From positions 124,001 to 188,000 of the forward strand of contig JAWWPG010000037.1 of the NCBI GenBank assembly GCA_033850885.1: a stretch of 64,000 bases of DNA, in the 5' to 3' direction. Positions 51,742 through 60,133 of this stretch are shown piece after piece. Position 1 is the stretch's first letter, and each line of letters opens with the position of its first letter. Source of the stretch: JAWWPG01 sp033850885 (lineage in GTDB: Bacteria > Actinomycetota > Actinomycetes > Propionibacteriales > Nocardioidaceae). The notes beneath the pieces are model-generated. The model was not told the DNA's origin. It worked only from the letters and a program-made list of their open reading frames with translations, and made no database searches. A program made the translations under genes and the position numbers.

Positions 51742-54246
51742 ATGAACGAGGTGCACAGCGGCACTGCTGCCGATCGGGCTGCCGGGGCAGGCGTCGGAAT
51801 CGTGGTGATCTCCCACAGCCGGGCTCTTGCTCGGGCCGCCGTCTCGCTCGCGTCGGAGATGCTGCACGGGCGCCCGGTGAGGATCGAGGTTGCCGCCGGC
51901 CTGGACGACTCGACGTTCGGAACCGACGCCGTCCGCATCAAGGAGGCGATCGAACGCGTCGACGGTCCCGAGGGCGTCGTCGTCCTGATGGACCTCGGCA
52001 GCGCTGTCCTCAGCGCCGAGCTGGCCCTCGACCTGCTCGAGGACCCGACCGGCCGCGAACGGGTCATCCTCTCGCCGGCTCCCCTGGTCGAAGGGCTCAT
52101 CGTTGCCGTGGTGGCCGCCGCCGGAGGCGCGGCGCGGGCGGAGGTCGCGTCGGAGGCCCGGGGCGCCTTGATGGGCAAGGCTGCGCACCTGATCACGACC
52201 GACGAGGCCGTCGCGCACGACACCGGCCGCCCGGCGGCCGCGGACCAGGTCGTCGGCGTGTTCAGCGTGGCGAACGCGCACGGGCTGCACGCGCGGCCGG
52301 CCGCCCGACTGGTGAGCGAGGTGCGCGGACTCGACGCAACCGTCGAGCTTCGCAACCTGACCACGGGCGTCGGACCGGTCCCTGCCAGTAGCCTGAGCCG
52401 GGTCGCCACCCTGGCAGCGCTGAGCGGCCACGAGGTCGAGGTGCGGGCCAGCGGACCCCAGGCGCAGGAGGCCGTCGAGCACCTGCTCACCCTGGCCGTC
52501 CGACGGTTCGACGAGCCGCCGGAGGCCGGCGACGGCCCCTCGCGGTCCGGGCCCGAGCGGGAGGCCGGACCGCTCCCGGCGTCGCCGGGGATCGCCATCG
52601 GACCGGTCCGCCGGCTGAGCCAGGCGCCTGTTGACCTCGAACAGGGCGGGATCGGAACACCGGCAGTGGAGTGGCGACGCATCGTAGGAGCGGTCGCCGA
52701 GGTACGGCGCGAGATCGAGCAGATCCGGGCCGTTACCTCGCGCGAGGTCGGGGCTCAGGAGGCCAGCATCTTCGACGCACACGTCGCCCTGCTGGCCGAC
52801 GCCGAGATGCTCGGCGACGTGAAGCAGCAGATCAACGATGGCCTCGGCGCGACCGCGGCGTGGGCGAACTGCGTGGCCGGGGTCGAGCAACAGTGGGCGG
52901 ACCTGCCTGACCCCTACCTACGGGAACGGGCGGAGGACGTGCGCGCCGTAGGGGACCAGGTGCTGCGAGCGCTGACCGGCGCGTCCTCGCGGCAGCCGAC
53001 GGCGCAGGGGGTCCTGGTCGCTCGGGACCTGACTCCTGCCGAGGCCGCCGAGCTCGACGCCGACCTGGTACGCGGCATCGTCCTCGCCGACGGTAGCCCG
53101 AGCTCGCATGCCGTGATTCTGGCGAGGGCGCGGGACATCCCCGCGGTGGTTGGAGCCGGACCCGGCGTGCTCAGCATTGCCGAGGGCACCACGATCGTCT
53201 TCGACGGCGGCTCCGGTGAGCTGTACGCCGACCCCTCGGCCGAGCTTCTCGAGACGTTCCGGCGCCGGGCCGCCGGTCTGGCCGACCTCAGGGCACATCA
53301 GCTCGCGCGTGCCGACCAACCGGTCGAGGCGCGAGACGGCACACCGTTCGTGGTGGCTGCCAACCTCGGCTCCGTTGCCGATGCCAGAACCGCGATGGCA
53401 GCCGGCGCGGACGGCGCTGGCCTGGTTCGGACCGAGTTCATGTTCCTCGGCAGGGACACCGCGCCCGGCGTCGAGGAGCAACAGGCTGAGTACGACGCGA
53501 TCGCAGAGGCCATGACCGGGCGGCGCGTGACCCTGCGGACGCTCGACGTCGGCGGTGACAAGCCGCTTCCGTATCTGCCCATGGTGCCCGAGCAGAACCC
53601 ATTCCTGGGACGTCGGGGCATTCGGCTGAGCCTGGAACGGCGCGATCTGTTCCGGGAACAGCTCCAGGCGGTCTGCGGCACGGCCCGCCACCACCCGACG
53701 AGCGTGATGTTCCCGATGGTCACGACCGTTGGCGAGCTGCTCGAGGCCCGCCAGACCCTCGCCGACGCCGCCGGGACGCCGGGACTGCCCGCCGGCCTGC
53801 TGGTCGGCATGATGGTCGAGGTGCCGGCGGCGGCCCTCAAGATCGAGACCTTCCTGGAGCACCTCGACTTCGTCAGCATCGGGACCAACGACCTCACGCA
53901 GTACACGCTGGCAGCAGAGCGCGGCAATGGGGCCGTCGCCGCGATCTCCGACGCTCTCGACCCGGGTGTCCTTCAGCTCGTCGACAGGGTCTGCCGGGCG
54001 GCGGTTGGGCGGGTGGCGGTCGCGGTGTGCGGCGAAGCCGCGTCCGACGAGCTCGCCATCCCCATCCTCGCCGGGCTCGGCGTCCGAGAGCTGAGTGTTT
54101 CGCCGGCCGCCGTACCTCGGGTGAAGGCCGCCATCCGGGAGCTCGATCTCGCAGAGTGCACCGCACTGGCCCAGCTGGCCCTGAAGTCGCCAGGTCCTGA
54201 CGATGTGCGCAAGCTCGTGCTGGCAAGCCTGTCCGCCCCGGCCTGA
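51742..54246 (+). CDS. dhaM: DhaM-HPr-Enzyme I fusion, PTS phosphoryl donor for DHA kinase
   Basis: 834 residues with a complete relay in one chain. The EIIA-man-like DhaM domain (~15-145) has its His in VVISHSRALA (H25). The HPr domain (~168-256) has H183 in GLHARPAARL. A full EI follows from ~277 with the phospho-His in GSPSSHAVIL (H456), VRTEFMFLGRD, GDKPLPYLPMVPEQNP and the C-terminal cysteine AVCGEA. PEP phosphate would pass EI to HPr to DhaM to DhaL-ADP. E. coli DhaM has HPr and only part of EI; here EI appears full length. General PTS proteins are therefore not required. Confidence 0.95.
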   Translation: MNEVHSGTAADRAAGAGVGIVVISHSRALARAAVSLASEMLHGRPVRIEVAAGLDDSTFGTDAVRIKEAIERVDGPEGVVVLMDLGSAVLSAELALDLLEDPTGRERVILSPAPLVEGLIVAVVAAAGGAARAEVASEARGALMGKAAHLITTDEAVAHDTGRPAAADQVVGVFSVANAHGLHARPAARLVSEVRGLDATVELRNLTTGVGPVPASSLSRVATLAALSGHEVEVRASGPQAQEAVEHLLTLAVRRFDEPPEAGDGPSRSGPEREAGPLPASPGIAIGPVRRLSQAPVDLEQGGIGTPAVEWRRIVGAVAEVRREIEQIRAVTSREVGAQEASIFDAHVALLADAEMLGDVKQQINDGLGATAAWANCVAGVEQQWADLPDPYLRERAEDVRAVGDQVLRALTGASSRQPTAQGVLVARDLTPAEAAELDADLVRGIVLADGSPSSHAVILARARDIPAVVGAGPGVLSIAEGTTIVFDGGSGELYADPSAELLETFRRRAAGLADLRAHQLARADQPVEARDGTPFVVAANLGSVADARTAMAAGADGAGLVRTEFMFLGRDTAPGVEEQQAEYDAIAEAMTGRRVTLRTLDVGGDKPLPYLPMVPEQNPFLGRRGIRLSLERRDLFREQLQAVCGTARHHPTSVMFPMVTTVGELLEARQTLADAAGTPGLPAGLLVGMMVEVPAAALKIETFLEHLDFVSIGTNDLTQYTLAAERGNGAVAAISDALDPGVLQLVDRVCRAAVGRVAVAVCGEAASDELAIPILAGLGVRELSVSPAAVPRVKAAIRELDLAECTALAQLALKSPGPDDVRKLVLASLSAPA

Positions 54247-54263
54247 GCGGACGCCGCGGGCGG

Positions 54264-55433
54264 CTACTCGTAGACGAGCTTCTGGGGGCCCGGATAGACG
54301 TACGACAGCGCGTCCCGCAGCCGGTCGCGCCAGTTCTCCCAGCTGTGTCCGTCCCGCGCCTCCTCGAAGCGCACCGTGACCCCCGCCCCCTCGAGGGTCA
54401 GCACCATCGCCCGGTTGGGCACGATCAGCGGCTCGTACACGCCACAGCTCATGAAGACCCGATCCGCCACCCGCCGCGGCCGGGCCCGGAACCGGTTGAC
54501 GAACTTGACCACGGGGTCGAAGGCGGGTCCCCCGCCGTGGTCCGTCGCGATGTCGGTGAAGACGAACGATCCCGACATCAGCACGAGCGACCCGTACCGG
54601 TCGGGTGCCCGGTTCGCCGCCGCCAGCGACGCGATCGCGCCGAAGCTCGAGCCAAGTAGGCAGCGCCCCGACGGCTGGCGGCTCAGCGGGAGCTCGCTCT
54701 CGAGGTGCGGCAGCAGCTCGTCGTTCAGGTAGCGCGAGTGTGCCGCTGAGTTGGCGTACTCGGTCATCCGGTCCTGCGGGTGCACGAACGCGACCACCAT
54801 CTCGGCGATGTCGAGGCGGTGGATGAGGTTGTCGAGGACCACCTTCGCGGAGGCGTACTTCAGGAAGTCCCCCCCGTCGTGCACGACGAGCAGTGGGTAC
54901 TTCGCCGTACGCCGGAAGCGGGCCGGCAGGTAGAGCGTCACCGCGGTGTCACGCTTGAGCGCCTTGCTGGGGACCACCAGGTCGGTGAGCTCGCCCGGCC
55001 GCGCGTCCGGATCGGGCACGGTCCACTCCGGCGTCTGGTAGCCCGACGCGAAACAGACCGAGGAGCTGCCCATCGGGCTGTGCGAAAGCGCCGGGTTGAG
55101 CGGGTCTTTGAACCGCTCGTGATGTCCGCCGCGGCGCACCTCGAGCTGGTACTCGATTCGGGATCCCTCCGGAAGCTCGAGCACCAGGTACCAGAGGTCG
55201 GTTCCCCGCAGGCGACGCAGCCGGAGCCGGTTCGGCAGCCCGACGATGCGCTGCACGAGGTGGACCTCGTCGGCCTCCCCGCGATACAGGAACGTGCAGC
55301 GGTCGCCCTCGACGATCGGGATCGTGTTGTCCTCGATGAAGCGCGCCACGTCCGACGCGTCGAGCGGCATCCGCTCCTTCAGCCGGTTGATCGCCAGCCG
55401 CCCGGACGTGGCCGTCGCCGCCGGAGGGCTCAC
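54264..55433 (-). CDS. Enterochelin-esterase-like alpha/beta hydrolase (ATP-grasp cluster)
   Basis: 389 residues. The N-terminal beta domain (~40-135), with a Fes-like or glycogen-branching-like fold (VHLVQRIVGLPN, LWYLVLELPEGSRIEYQL), precedes an esterase-D-type hydrolase domain. The nucleophile elbow is GSSFG (S263), and the C-terminal histidine is H363 in DGHSWENW. Fes-like enzymes hydrolyse ester bonds of large ligands. The GTG start overlaps the stop of the S51-like gene (GTGA), the third gene of the leftward operon. It has no signal peptide, so the substrate is cytoplasmic. Confidence 0.85.
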   Translation of the reverse strand: MSPPAATATSGRLAINRLKERMPLDASDVARFIEDNTIPIVEGDRCTFLYRGEADEVHLVQRIVGLPNRLRLRRLRGTDLWYLVLELPEGSRIEYQLEVRRGGHHERFKDPLNPALSHSPMGSSSVCFASGYQTPEWTVPDPDARPGELTDLVVPSKALKRDTAVTLYLPARFRRTAKYPLLVVHDGGDFLKYASAKVVLDNLIHRLDIAEMVVAFVHPQDRMTEYANSAAHSRYLNDELLPHLESELPLSRQPSGRCLLGSSFGAIASLAAANRAPDRYGSLVLMSGSFVFTDIATDHGGGPAFDPVVKFVNRFRARPRRVADRVFMSCGVYEPLIVPNRAMVLTLEGAGVTVRFEEARDGHSWENWRDRLRDALSYVYPGPQKLVYE

Positions 55434-56350
55434 GCCGCCTCCAGGGCGACGATGCGTCCTTCAGGGTCGATCACCCGCGCGCCGGGTGGCAGTCCGCCCG
55501 CCGGGGGCAGATCCAGTCGGACCCCTGGGTCGAGGATGACGCACTCGGCCGGCGCGAACCTTCGTGCCAGCGCCGACATCCGGATCGGGTCGTCGACGAT
55601 CAGCCGGCGCCGCGCGTCCGGCAACACCACGACGCCCCGGATCACCCCCATCCCGCGGTCGAAGATCTCGGCCGGCGTCGGACCCTGGGGCGTGCGGTCG
55701 TGGAACAGCACCACCTTCTCCGTCAGGGCCATCGCGCCGGCCGACCAGGCGATCACCATCGGCGGAACGAGCGCGGCGACGCGGAAGAAGTGCAGTGCGC
55801 GCAACAGCACACCGACATGCCCGCCGGCGATGACCAACCCCCCCGCCTGTTCGAGAATGCCCAGCACGTCGCCGCGGTGCTCGACGACGGCGGGGCGTTC
55901 CTCGAGGCTGTAGGTGTGCGCAAAGTCTTCGTTGGCCGCGTGGACGCGCTCGATGTGACGTTCGTCGATGAGGCGCACGACGGCTTCGGCGTCGGCGAGC
56001 GCGTCTTCGATCGCCTGCGGACGCTCACCACTGCGCTGGGCCAGTGCGTGCAGCGCCCCGAGGGCGGACTCGAGCTGCACGAGGTGCAGCTGGCGGAGCT
56101 CGTCGAGGAGGGTTCGATGGTCGAGCTCCGCGATCGCGAGCTCGCGGTCGCGGTCCTGGATATCGAGCAACCGGGCGTAGAGCCCCAGGTTGATGCTGCG
56201 TCCCCCGAGCAGGGCGTCCAGCTCGGCATCGTCGGGCTCACGCTCCTGCCAGCCGGCTGTCACCGTGGCCAGCGGGACGTCGGGGTCGACAGCCCTGACC
56301 ACCTGGTCCACCGTCGGCCGTCGCTGTGGCCCGAGAAGTGTCACGCTCAC
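55430..56350 (-). CDS. Type 1 glutamine-amidotransferase/S51-like protein (cyanophycinase superfamily)
   Basis: 306 residues. The N-terminal half is mostly helical (~60-165). The C-terminal half has GGLVIAGGHVGVLLRAL (171-187), the nucleophile elbow VIAWSAGAMALTE with S203, and VVLFHDRTPQG (H217). The Ser in A-W-S-A-G-A is the S51 peptidase/cyanophycinase type, not the Cys of glutamine amidotransferases. Known relatives of S51 have a catalytic His in a D-x-H block; the corresponding stretch here reads VLPDARRRL. The GTG start at 56350 is seven bases after the ATP-grasp A stop. It may cleave or rearrange a peptide-like product; activity is uncertain. Confidence 0.75.
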   Translation of the reverse strand: MSVTLLGPQRRPTVDQVVRAVDPDVPLATVTAGWQEREPDDAELDALLGGRSINLGLYARLLDIQDRDRELAIAELDHRTLLDELRQLHLVQLESALGALHALAQRSGERPQAIEDALADAEAVVRLIDERHIERVHAANEDFAHTYSLEERPAVVEHRGDVLGILEQAGGLVIAGGHVGVLLRALHFFRVAALVPPMVIAWSAGAMALTEKVVLFHDRTPQGPTPAEIFDRGMGVIRGVVVLPDARRRLIVDDPIRMSALARRFAPAECVILDPGVRLDLPPAGGLPPGARVIDPEGRIVALEAA

Positions 56351-56357
56351 GCCAGGC

Positions 56358-57581
56358 TCATCGGGCGTACACGTGCACGGTCCGACCCACGTCGTCGAGG
56401 ATGCCACGCAGCGCGTCATAGTCCGGATGCCGCATCCGGACATAGGCGTTGGCCATGTAGCCCGCGGCCACCGGCTGGGTCGGCGTACCCGGATCCGGCA
56501 AATGCGCGTCGATCACCCATTCGGCGTAACGGGACTCGATGTCCTCGACCCCCGAGTAGCCGCCGATCTGGCCGTCCTGGTCGGGGCGCAGCGCGACGAT
56601 GCCGCTGGCGAACCGGCGGGACGGCCGGGCGGCGACCTGGCCGTGCACGATCGCGTTGGCCCATTCGCGGTAGATGTCGATGTCGTTGCCCGCGGAGTAG
56701 AGGTCCCAGGCGCCGACCCCTGGAGGCCGACAGCCGATCTCGGAGAAGCGGAGGCCCCTAGGCCCGAAGAACCACTCCATGTGGGTGGCGCTGGTGCCGA
56801 TGCCCAGGGCCTCGTTGACCCGCTCGCCCATCTCGCGCAGCTGCGCGTAGTCGGAGACCGAGTCGACCCGGTTCGTGGAGACGAACTGCGGCGAGATCCA
56901 GCGGGACCGCATCGCGTCCAGGACGTTGGGGTAGTAGTGCGAGACGAAGTCCAACGCGGCCTTCCCGTCGACGGACAGCGTGTCGTAGAAGCCCTCGTGG
57001 CCCTCGACGAACTCCTCGACAGCGATCGACGTGGCTCCCGAAGCGCCGAACGATGCCAGCGCGGCATCCAGCTCCCCTCGGTTGTCGACCCGCGTCGTGT
57101 CCTGCGCGCCGGCTCCGCTGCGGGGCTTGAGGATCAACGGGTAGCCCACCGCCTCCGCGAAGTCGTACACCTCGGTCGCGGAGTCGGCGGCGGTCGACGC
57201 GGCGGTCGGGACCCCGGCCGCGCGCAGCGTCTCCTTCATCGAGGGCTTGTCCCGGCACAGCCATGCCGTACGCACTGAAGTCCCGGGAATCGTGCATGCT
57301 TCCCGCACCTGGGCGGTCGACAAGGTGTGCGACTCGATGGTCGCTTCGATCCGATCCACCCAGACCTTGTCCTGGATCCAGCGGACGGCATCGCTCATCA
57401 CGCCCACGTCGGTGACGTTGGGCACCCGGTGGTAATGGGTCATCCAGCCCCGCAGCTCGTCGCCGAGGGACTCCTCGCCGTACTCGCCGACGCCGATCAC
57501 CGATGCACCCACTTCGGCCAGCGCACGCACGAAGTGCCGCTGGTTCGACGGGAAGAAGGGCTCCACGAATACGACGTTCAC
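56358..57581 (-). CDS. ATP-grasp ligase A of the three-ligase cluster
   Basis: 407 residues starting (V)NVVFVEPFFPSNQRHFVRAL, a Rossmann-like N-terminal domain. ATP-grasp features are RDKPSMKETL (110-119), the ATP lysine K152 in LILKPRSGAGAQDT, VEEFVEG (E189-E190), E269 in THMEWFF and E281/R285 in SEIGCRPPG. The arrangement fits carboxylate-amine ligases that make amide bonds. A long open frame upstream on this strand (to 58844) is chance coding opposite ATP-grasp B. The GTG at 57581 sits seven bases from a TACCAT -10-like box, so the message may be leaderless. First gene of the leftward operon. Confidence 0.88.
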   Translation of the reverse strand: MNVVFVEPFFPSNQRHFVRALAEVGASVIGVGEYGEESLGDELRGWMTHYHRVPNVTDVGVMSDAVRWIQDKVWVDRIEATIESHTLSTAQVREACTIPGTSVRTAWLCRDKPSMKETLRAAGVPTAASTAADSATEVYDFAEAVGYPLILKPRSGAGAQDTTRVDNRGELDAALASFGASGATSIAVEEFVEGHEGFYDTLSVDGKAALDFVSHYYPNVLDAMRSRWISPQFVSTNRVDSVSDYAQLREMGERVNEALGIGTSATHMEWFFGPRGLRFSEIGCRPPGVGAWDLYSAGNDIDIYREWANAIVHGQVAARPSRRFASGIVALRPDQDGQIGGYSGVEDIESRYAEWVIDAHLPDPGTPTQPVAAGYMANAYVRMRHPDYDALRGILDDVGRTVHVYAR

Positions 57582-57692
57582 CTGCGGAATGGTAGTGCCT
57601 TGCCTGGTTACCCGCTGAGGCAGAGCGCCGTCCTGCCGCGGGCTTGCCGGCGCGGGTGCGACCGAGGGTCGCCAGGCGTAGCGTGACGGCCC
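57582..57692. promoter_or_regulatory. Divergent promoter region of the ATP-grasp cluster
   Basis: 111 bases between the two operons. TACCAT (complement of 57589-57594) lies seven bases from the leftward GTG. TAGCGT (57679-57684) lies eight bases from the rightward ATG. GCGACC-GAG-GGTCGC (57658-57672) is a perfect dyad just before the latter. The -35 elements are weak. Both transcripts could be leaderless and share control. Confidence 0.45.
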
Positions 57693-58922
57693 ATGGTGGT
57701 CGCCGCGTTCGTCGCACCGTACCTGCTCGACGCCACGACACGTTTCGTCGCCGCTGCCGCTCAGCTCCCCGGAGTCCGTCTCGGGTTGATCACGACCGCG
57801 ACGGCGTCGGAGATGCCGCCCGTCCTGCGCGAGCACGTCGACGCACACTGGCGGGTGGACGATGCCCTCGACCCGCGCCAGATCGCGGAGGCGGTCACCG
57901 GCCTCAGCTCGCAGATGGGCCGAGTGGATCGGCTGGTGGCGGCCCTCGAACAGCTGCAGGTGCCGCTGGCCCAGGTGCGGGACGCCCTCGGGATCGAGGG
58001 GATGGATGCCGAGACTGCCCACAACGTGCGGGACAAGGCCCGGATGAAGTCGGTGCTCCGCGCTGCCGGGATCCCGTGTGCGCGGCACCAGCTCGTCACC
58101 ACCGCCCAGGAGGCGATCGGGTTCGCGGAGGCGGTCGGGTTCCCGCTGGTGGCGAAGCCTCCAGCCGGCGCCGGGGCACAGGCGACGTACCGGCTCGACA
58201 ATGCCGACACGCTGCGCGCCTGGCTGGAGGCGATCACCCCCAACCCGGGTGACCCGGCGCTGCTCGAGGAGTTCCTGGTCGGGGAGGAGCATACGTTCGA
58301 CAGCATCACGGTCGGCGGCACCACCGGCTGGGCGTCGATCGCCGACTACGAGCCGCCACCCCTCGACGTGCTGCGCAACCCCTGGGTGCAGTGGACCGTA
58401 ATCCTGCCGAGGCACATCGACGGCCCACAGTACGCCGGCATCCGCCAGATCGGACCCGCGGCGCTGCGCGCCCTGGGGGTACGCGACGCGCTGACGCACA
58501 TGGAGTGGTTCCAGCGGCCGGACGGGTCGGTCGCAGTGTCCGAGGTGGCCGCTCGCCCGCCCGGCGCGCAGATCACCTCGATGCTGGGCTACGTGCATGA
58601 CGTCGACTTCCATCGGGTCTGGGCCGAGCTGGTCATCCTGGGCACCTTCTCGCCGCCGGAGCGTCGTTACGCCGCGGGTACCGCGTACCTGCGAGGACAG
58701 GGCAGAGGCAGAGTGCGGGCGGTCCACGGCGTGGAGCAGCTGCAACGCGAGCTGGGGAACCTCGTCGTCGAGGCTCGCCTGCCTCAGCCGGGACAGGCGG
58801 CCTCGTCGAGCTACGAGGGCGAGGGCTACGTCATCGTCCGGCACCCGGACACCGACGTCGTCCAGGATGCGCTTCGGCGCATCGTCGGCGGGGTGCGGGT
58901 CGAGCTGCAGGAGGCCGAGTGA
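57693..58922 (+). CDS. ATP-grasp ligase B of the three-ligase cluster
   Basis: 409 residues, paralogous to its neighbours. Landmarks are RDKARMKSVL (113-122), K155 in LVAKPPAGAGAQAT, LEEFLVGEEHTFD (E192-E193), E271 in THMEWFQRP and E284/R288 in SEVAARPPGA. All residues expected for ATP and Mg binding are kept. The N-terminal domain (MVVAAFVAPYLLDATTRFVA) is more divergent than in A and C, which suggests a different first substrate. The stop overlaps the ligase C start (GTGA). Confidence 0.88.
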   Translation: MVVAAFVAPYLLDATTRFVAAAAQLPGVRLGLITTATASEMPPVLREHVDAHWRVDDALDPRQIAEAVTGLSSQMGRVDRLVAALEQLQVPLAQVRDALGIEGMDAETAHNVRDKARMKSVLRAAGIPCARHQLVTTAQEAIGFAEAVGFPLVAKPPAGAGAQATYRLDNADTLRAWLEAITPNPGDPALLEEFLVGEEHTFDSITVGGTTGWASIADYEPPPLDVLRNPWVQWTVILPRHIDGPQYAGIRQIGPAALRALGVRDALTHMEWFQRPDGSVAVSEVAARPPGAQITSMLGYVHDVDFHRVWAELVILGTFSPPERRYAAGTAYLRGQGRGRVRAVHGVEQLQRELGNLVVEARLPQPGQAASSSYEGEGYVIVRHPDTDVVQDALRRIVGGVRVELQEAE

Positions 58923-60133
58923 ACATCGTGATGCTGTCTCCCGGCTTCCCGCTCGAGATGGCGTTCTTCACCCGAGCGTTGGCCGCGGTCGGTGCCACCG
59001 TGATCGGGGTGGGCGACCAGCCGGAGCACGCGTTGCCGGCCGCTGCGCGTGAGGCGCTCGCCCACTACGAGCACGTGTCACTCGCCGACGACGATGCGGT
59101 GCTCGCAGCCCTGCACGGCCTTTCGCAGCACGTGGCGATCGGGCAGGTGGAGTGCCTGTGGGAGCCGTACATGATTCTCGCCGCGCGCATCCGGGAGTCG
59201 TTCGGACTGCCCGGCATGACCGTCGAGCAGACGCTGCCCTTCCGTGACAAGGAGCAGATGAAGCGAGTGCTCGACGCGGCGGGGATCCGCACTCCACGGC
59301 ACTCCAGCACCTCGACGGTCGCCGGGGCCTGGGAGGCCGCCGAGATGATCGGCTTCCCGCTCATCGTGAAGCCGATCGCCGGCGCCGGCTCCGCCGACAC
59401 CTACCGCGTCGACTCGGCCGAGGAGCTGGACGCGGTGTTGGCGCTGGTCCGTCATGTGTCGGAGGTCAGCGTCGAGGAGTTCATCGAAGCGGAGGAGTTC
59501 ACCCACGACACGGTGTGCGCGAGCGGCGAGATCCTCTTCGAGAACATCTGCTGGTACCGGCCTCGACCGCTGCAGGCGCGCAGCCACGAGTGGATCAGCC
59601 CGATGACAGTGGCTCTGCGTGACCTCTCCGTGGAGGACCTGCAGGGCGGCCGCGCCATGGGGCGGCAGGTCCTCGCCGCCCTCGGGTTCCAGGCGGGGTT
59701 CACCCACCTCGAGTGGTATCGCAAGGCTGACGGTGAGGTCGTCTTCGGCGAGATCGGCGCCCGGCCGCCCGGCGGGCGCACCGTCGACGTGATGAACTAC
59801 GTGACCGACGGCGACCTGTTCCTCGGCTGGGCGGAGGCGGTCGTCCACGGCCGGATCTCGCAGCCGCTGGAAAGGCACTTCAACGCCGCGAGCGTCTTCA
59901 AGCGCGCCCGGGGCGATGGCCACATCACCCACGTCGAAGGACTCGACCGCCTGCTGGCGGAGTACGGCGACACGGTGGCCACCGTCGAGCTGCTGCCGGT
60001 CGGGGCACATCGTCGGGACTGGCGAGCCACCTTGATCTCCGACGGGATGGTCATCGTCCGGCACCCCGAGCTCGGCCGGCTGGTCGAGATCGCCGACCAC
60101 TTCGCGGGCGACCTGCACCTCTACGCCGAATGA
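58919..60133 (+). CDS. ATP-grasp ligase C of the three-ligase cluster
   Basis: 404 residues starting (V)NIVMLSPGFPLEMAFFTRAL, closely parallel to ligase A in its N-terminus. Landmarks are RDKEQMKRVL (109-118), K151 in LIVKPIAGAGSADT, VEEFIEAEEFTHD (E186-E187), E265 in THLEWYRKADG and E278/R282 in GEIGARPPGG. It probably forms an amide bond in series with B. Its GTG overlaps the B stop and its stop overlaps the M20 start (ATGA), so B, C and M20 are translationally coupled. Confidence 0.88.
   Translation: MNIVMLSPGFPLEMAFFTRALAAVGATVIGVGDQPEHALPAAAREALAHYEHVSLADDDAVLAALHGLSQHVAIGQVECLWEPYMILAARIRESFGLPGMTVEQTLPFRDKEQMKRVLDAAGIRTPRHSSTSTVAGAWEAAEMIGFPLIVKPIAGAGSADTYRVDSAEELDAVLALVRHVSEVSVEEFIEAEEFTHDTVCASGEILFENICWYRPRPLQARSHEWISPMTVALRDLSVEDLQGGRAMGRQVLAALGFQAGFTHLEWYRKADGEVVFGEIGARPPGGRTVDVMNYVTDGDLFLGWAEAVVHGRISQPLERHFNAASVFKRARGDGHITHVEGLDRLLAEYGDTVATVELLPVGAHRRDWRATLISDGMVIVRHPELGRLVEIADHFAGDLHLYAE

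Noticed and set aside
56358..58844. One 828-residue minus-strand gene covering ATP-grasp A and the complement of ATP-grasp B
   Set aside because: The upstream half is low-complexity antisense of ligase B. ATP-grasp motifs and a family-like start begin at 57581.
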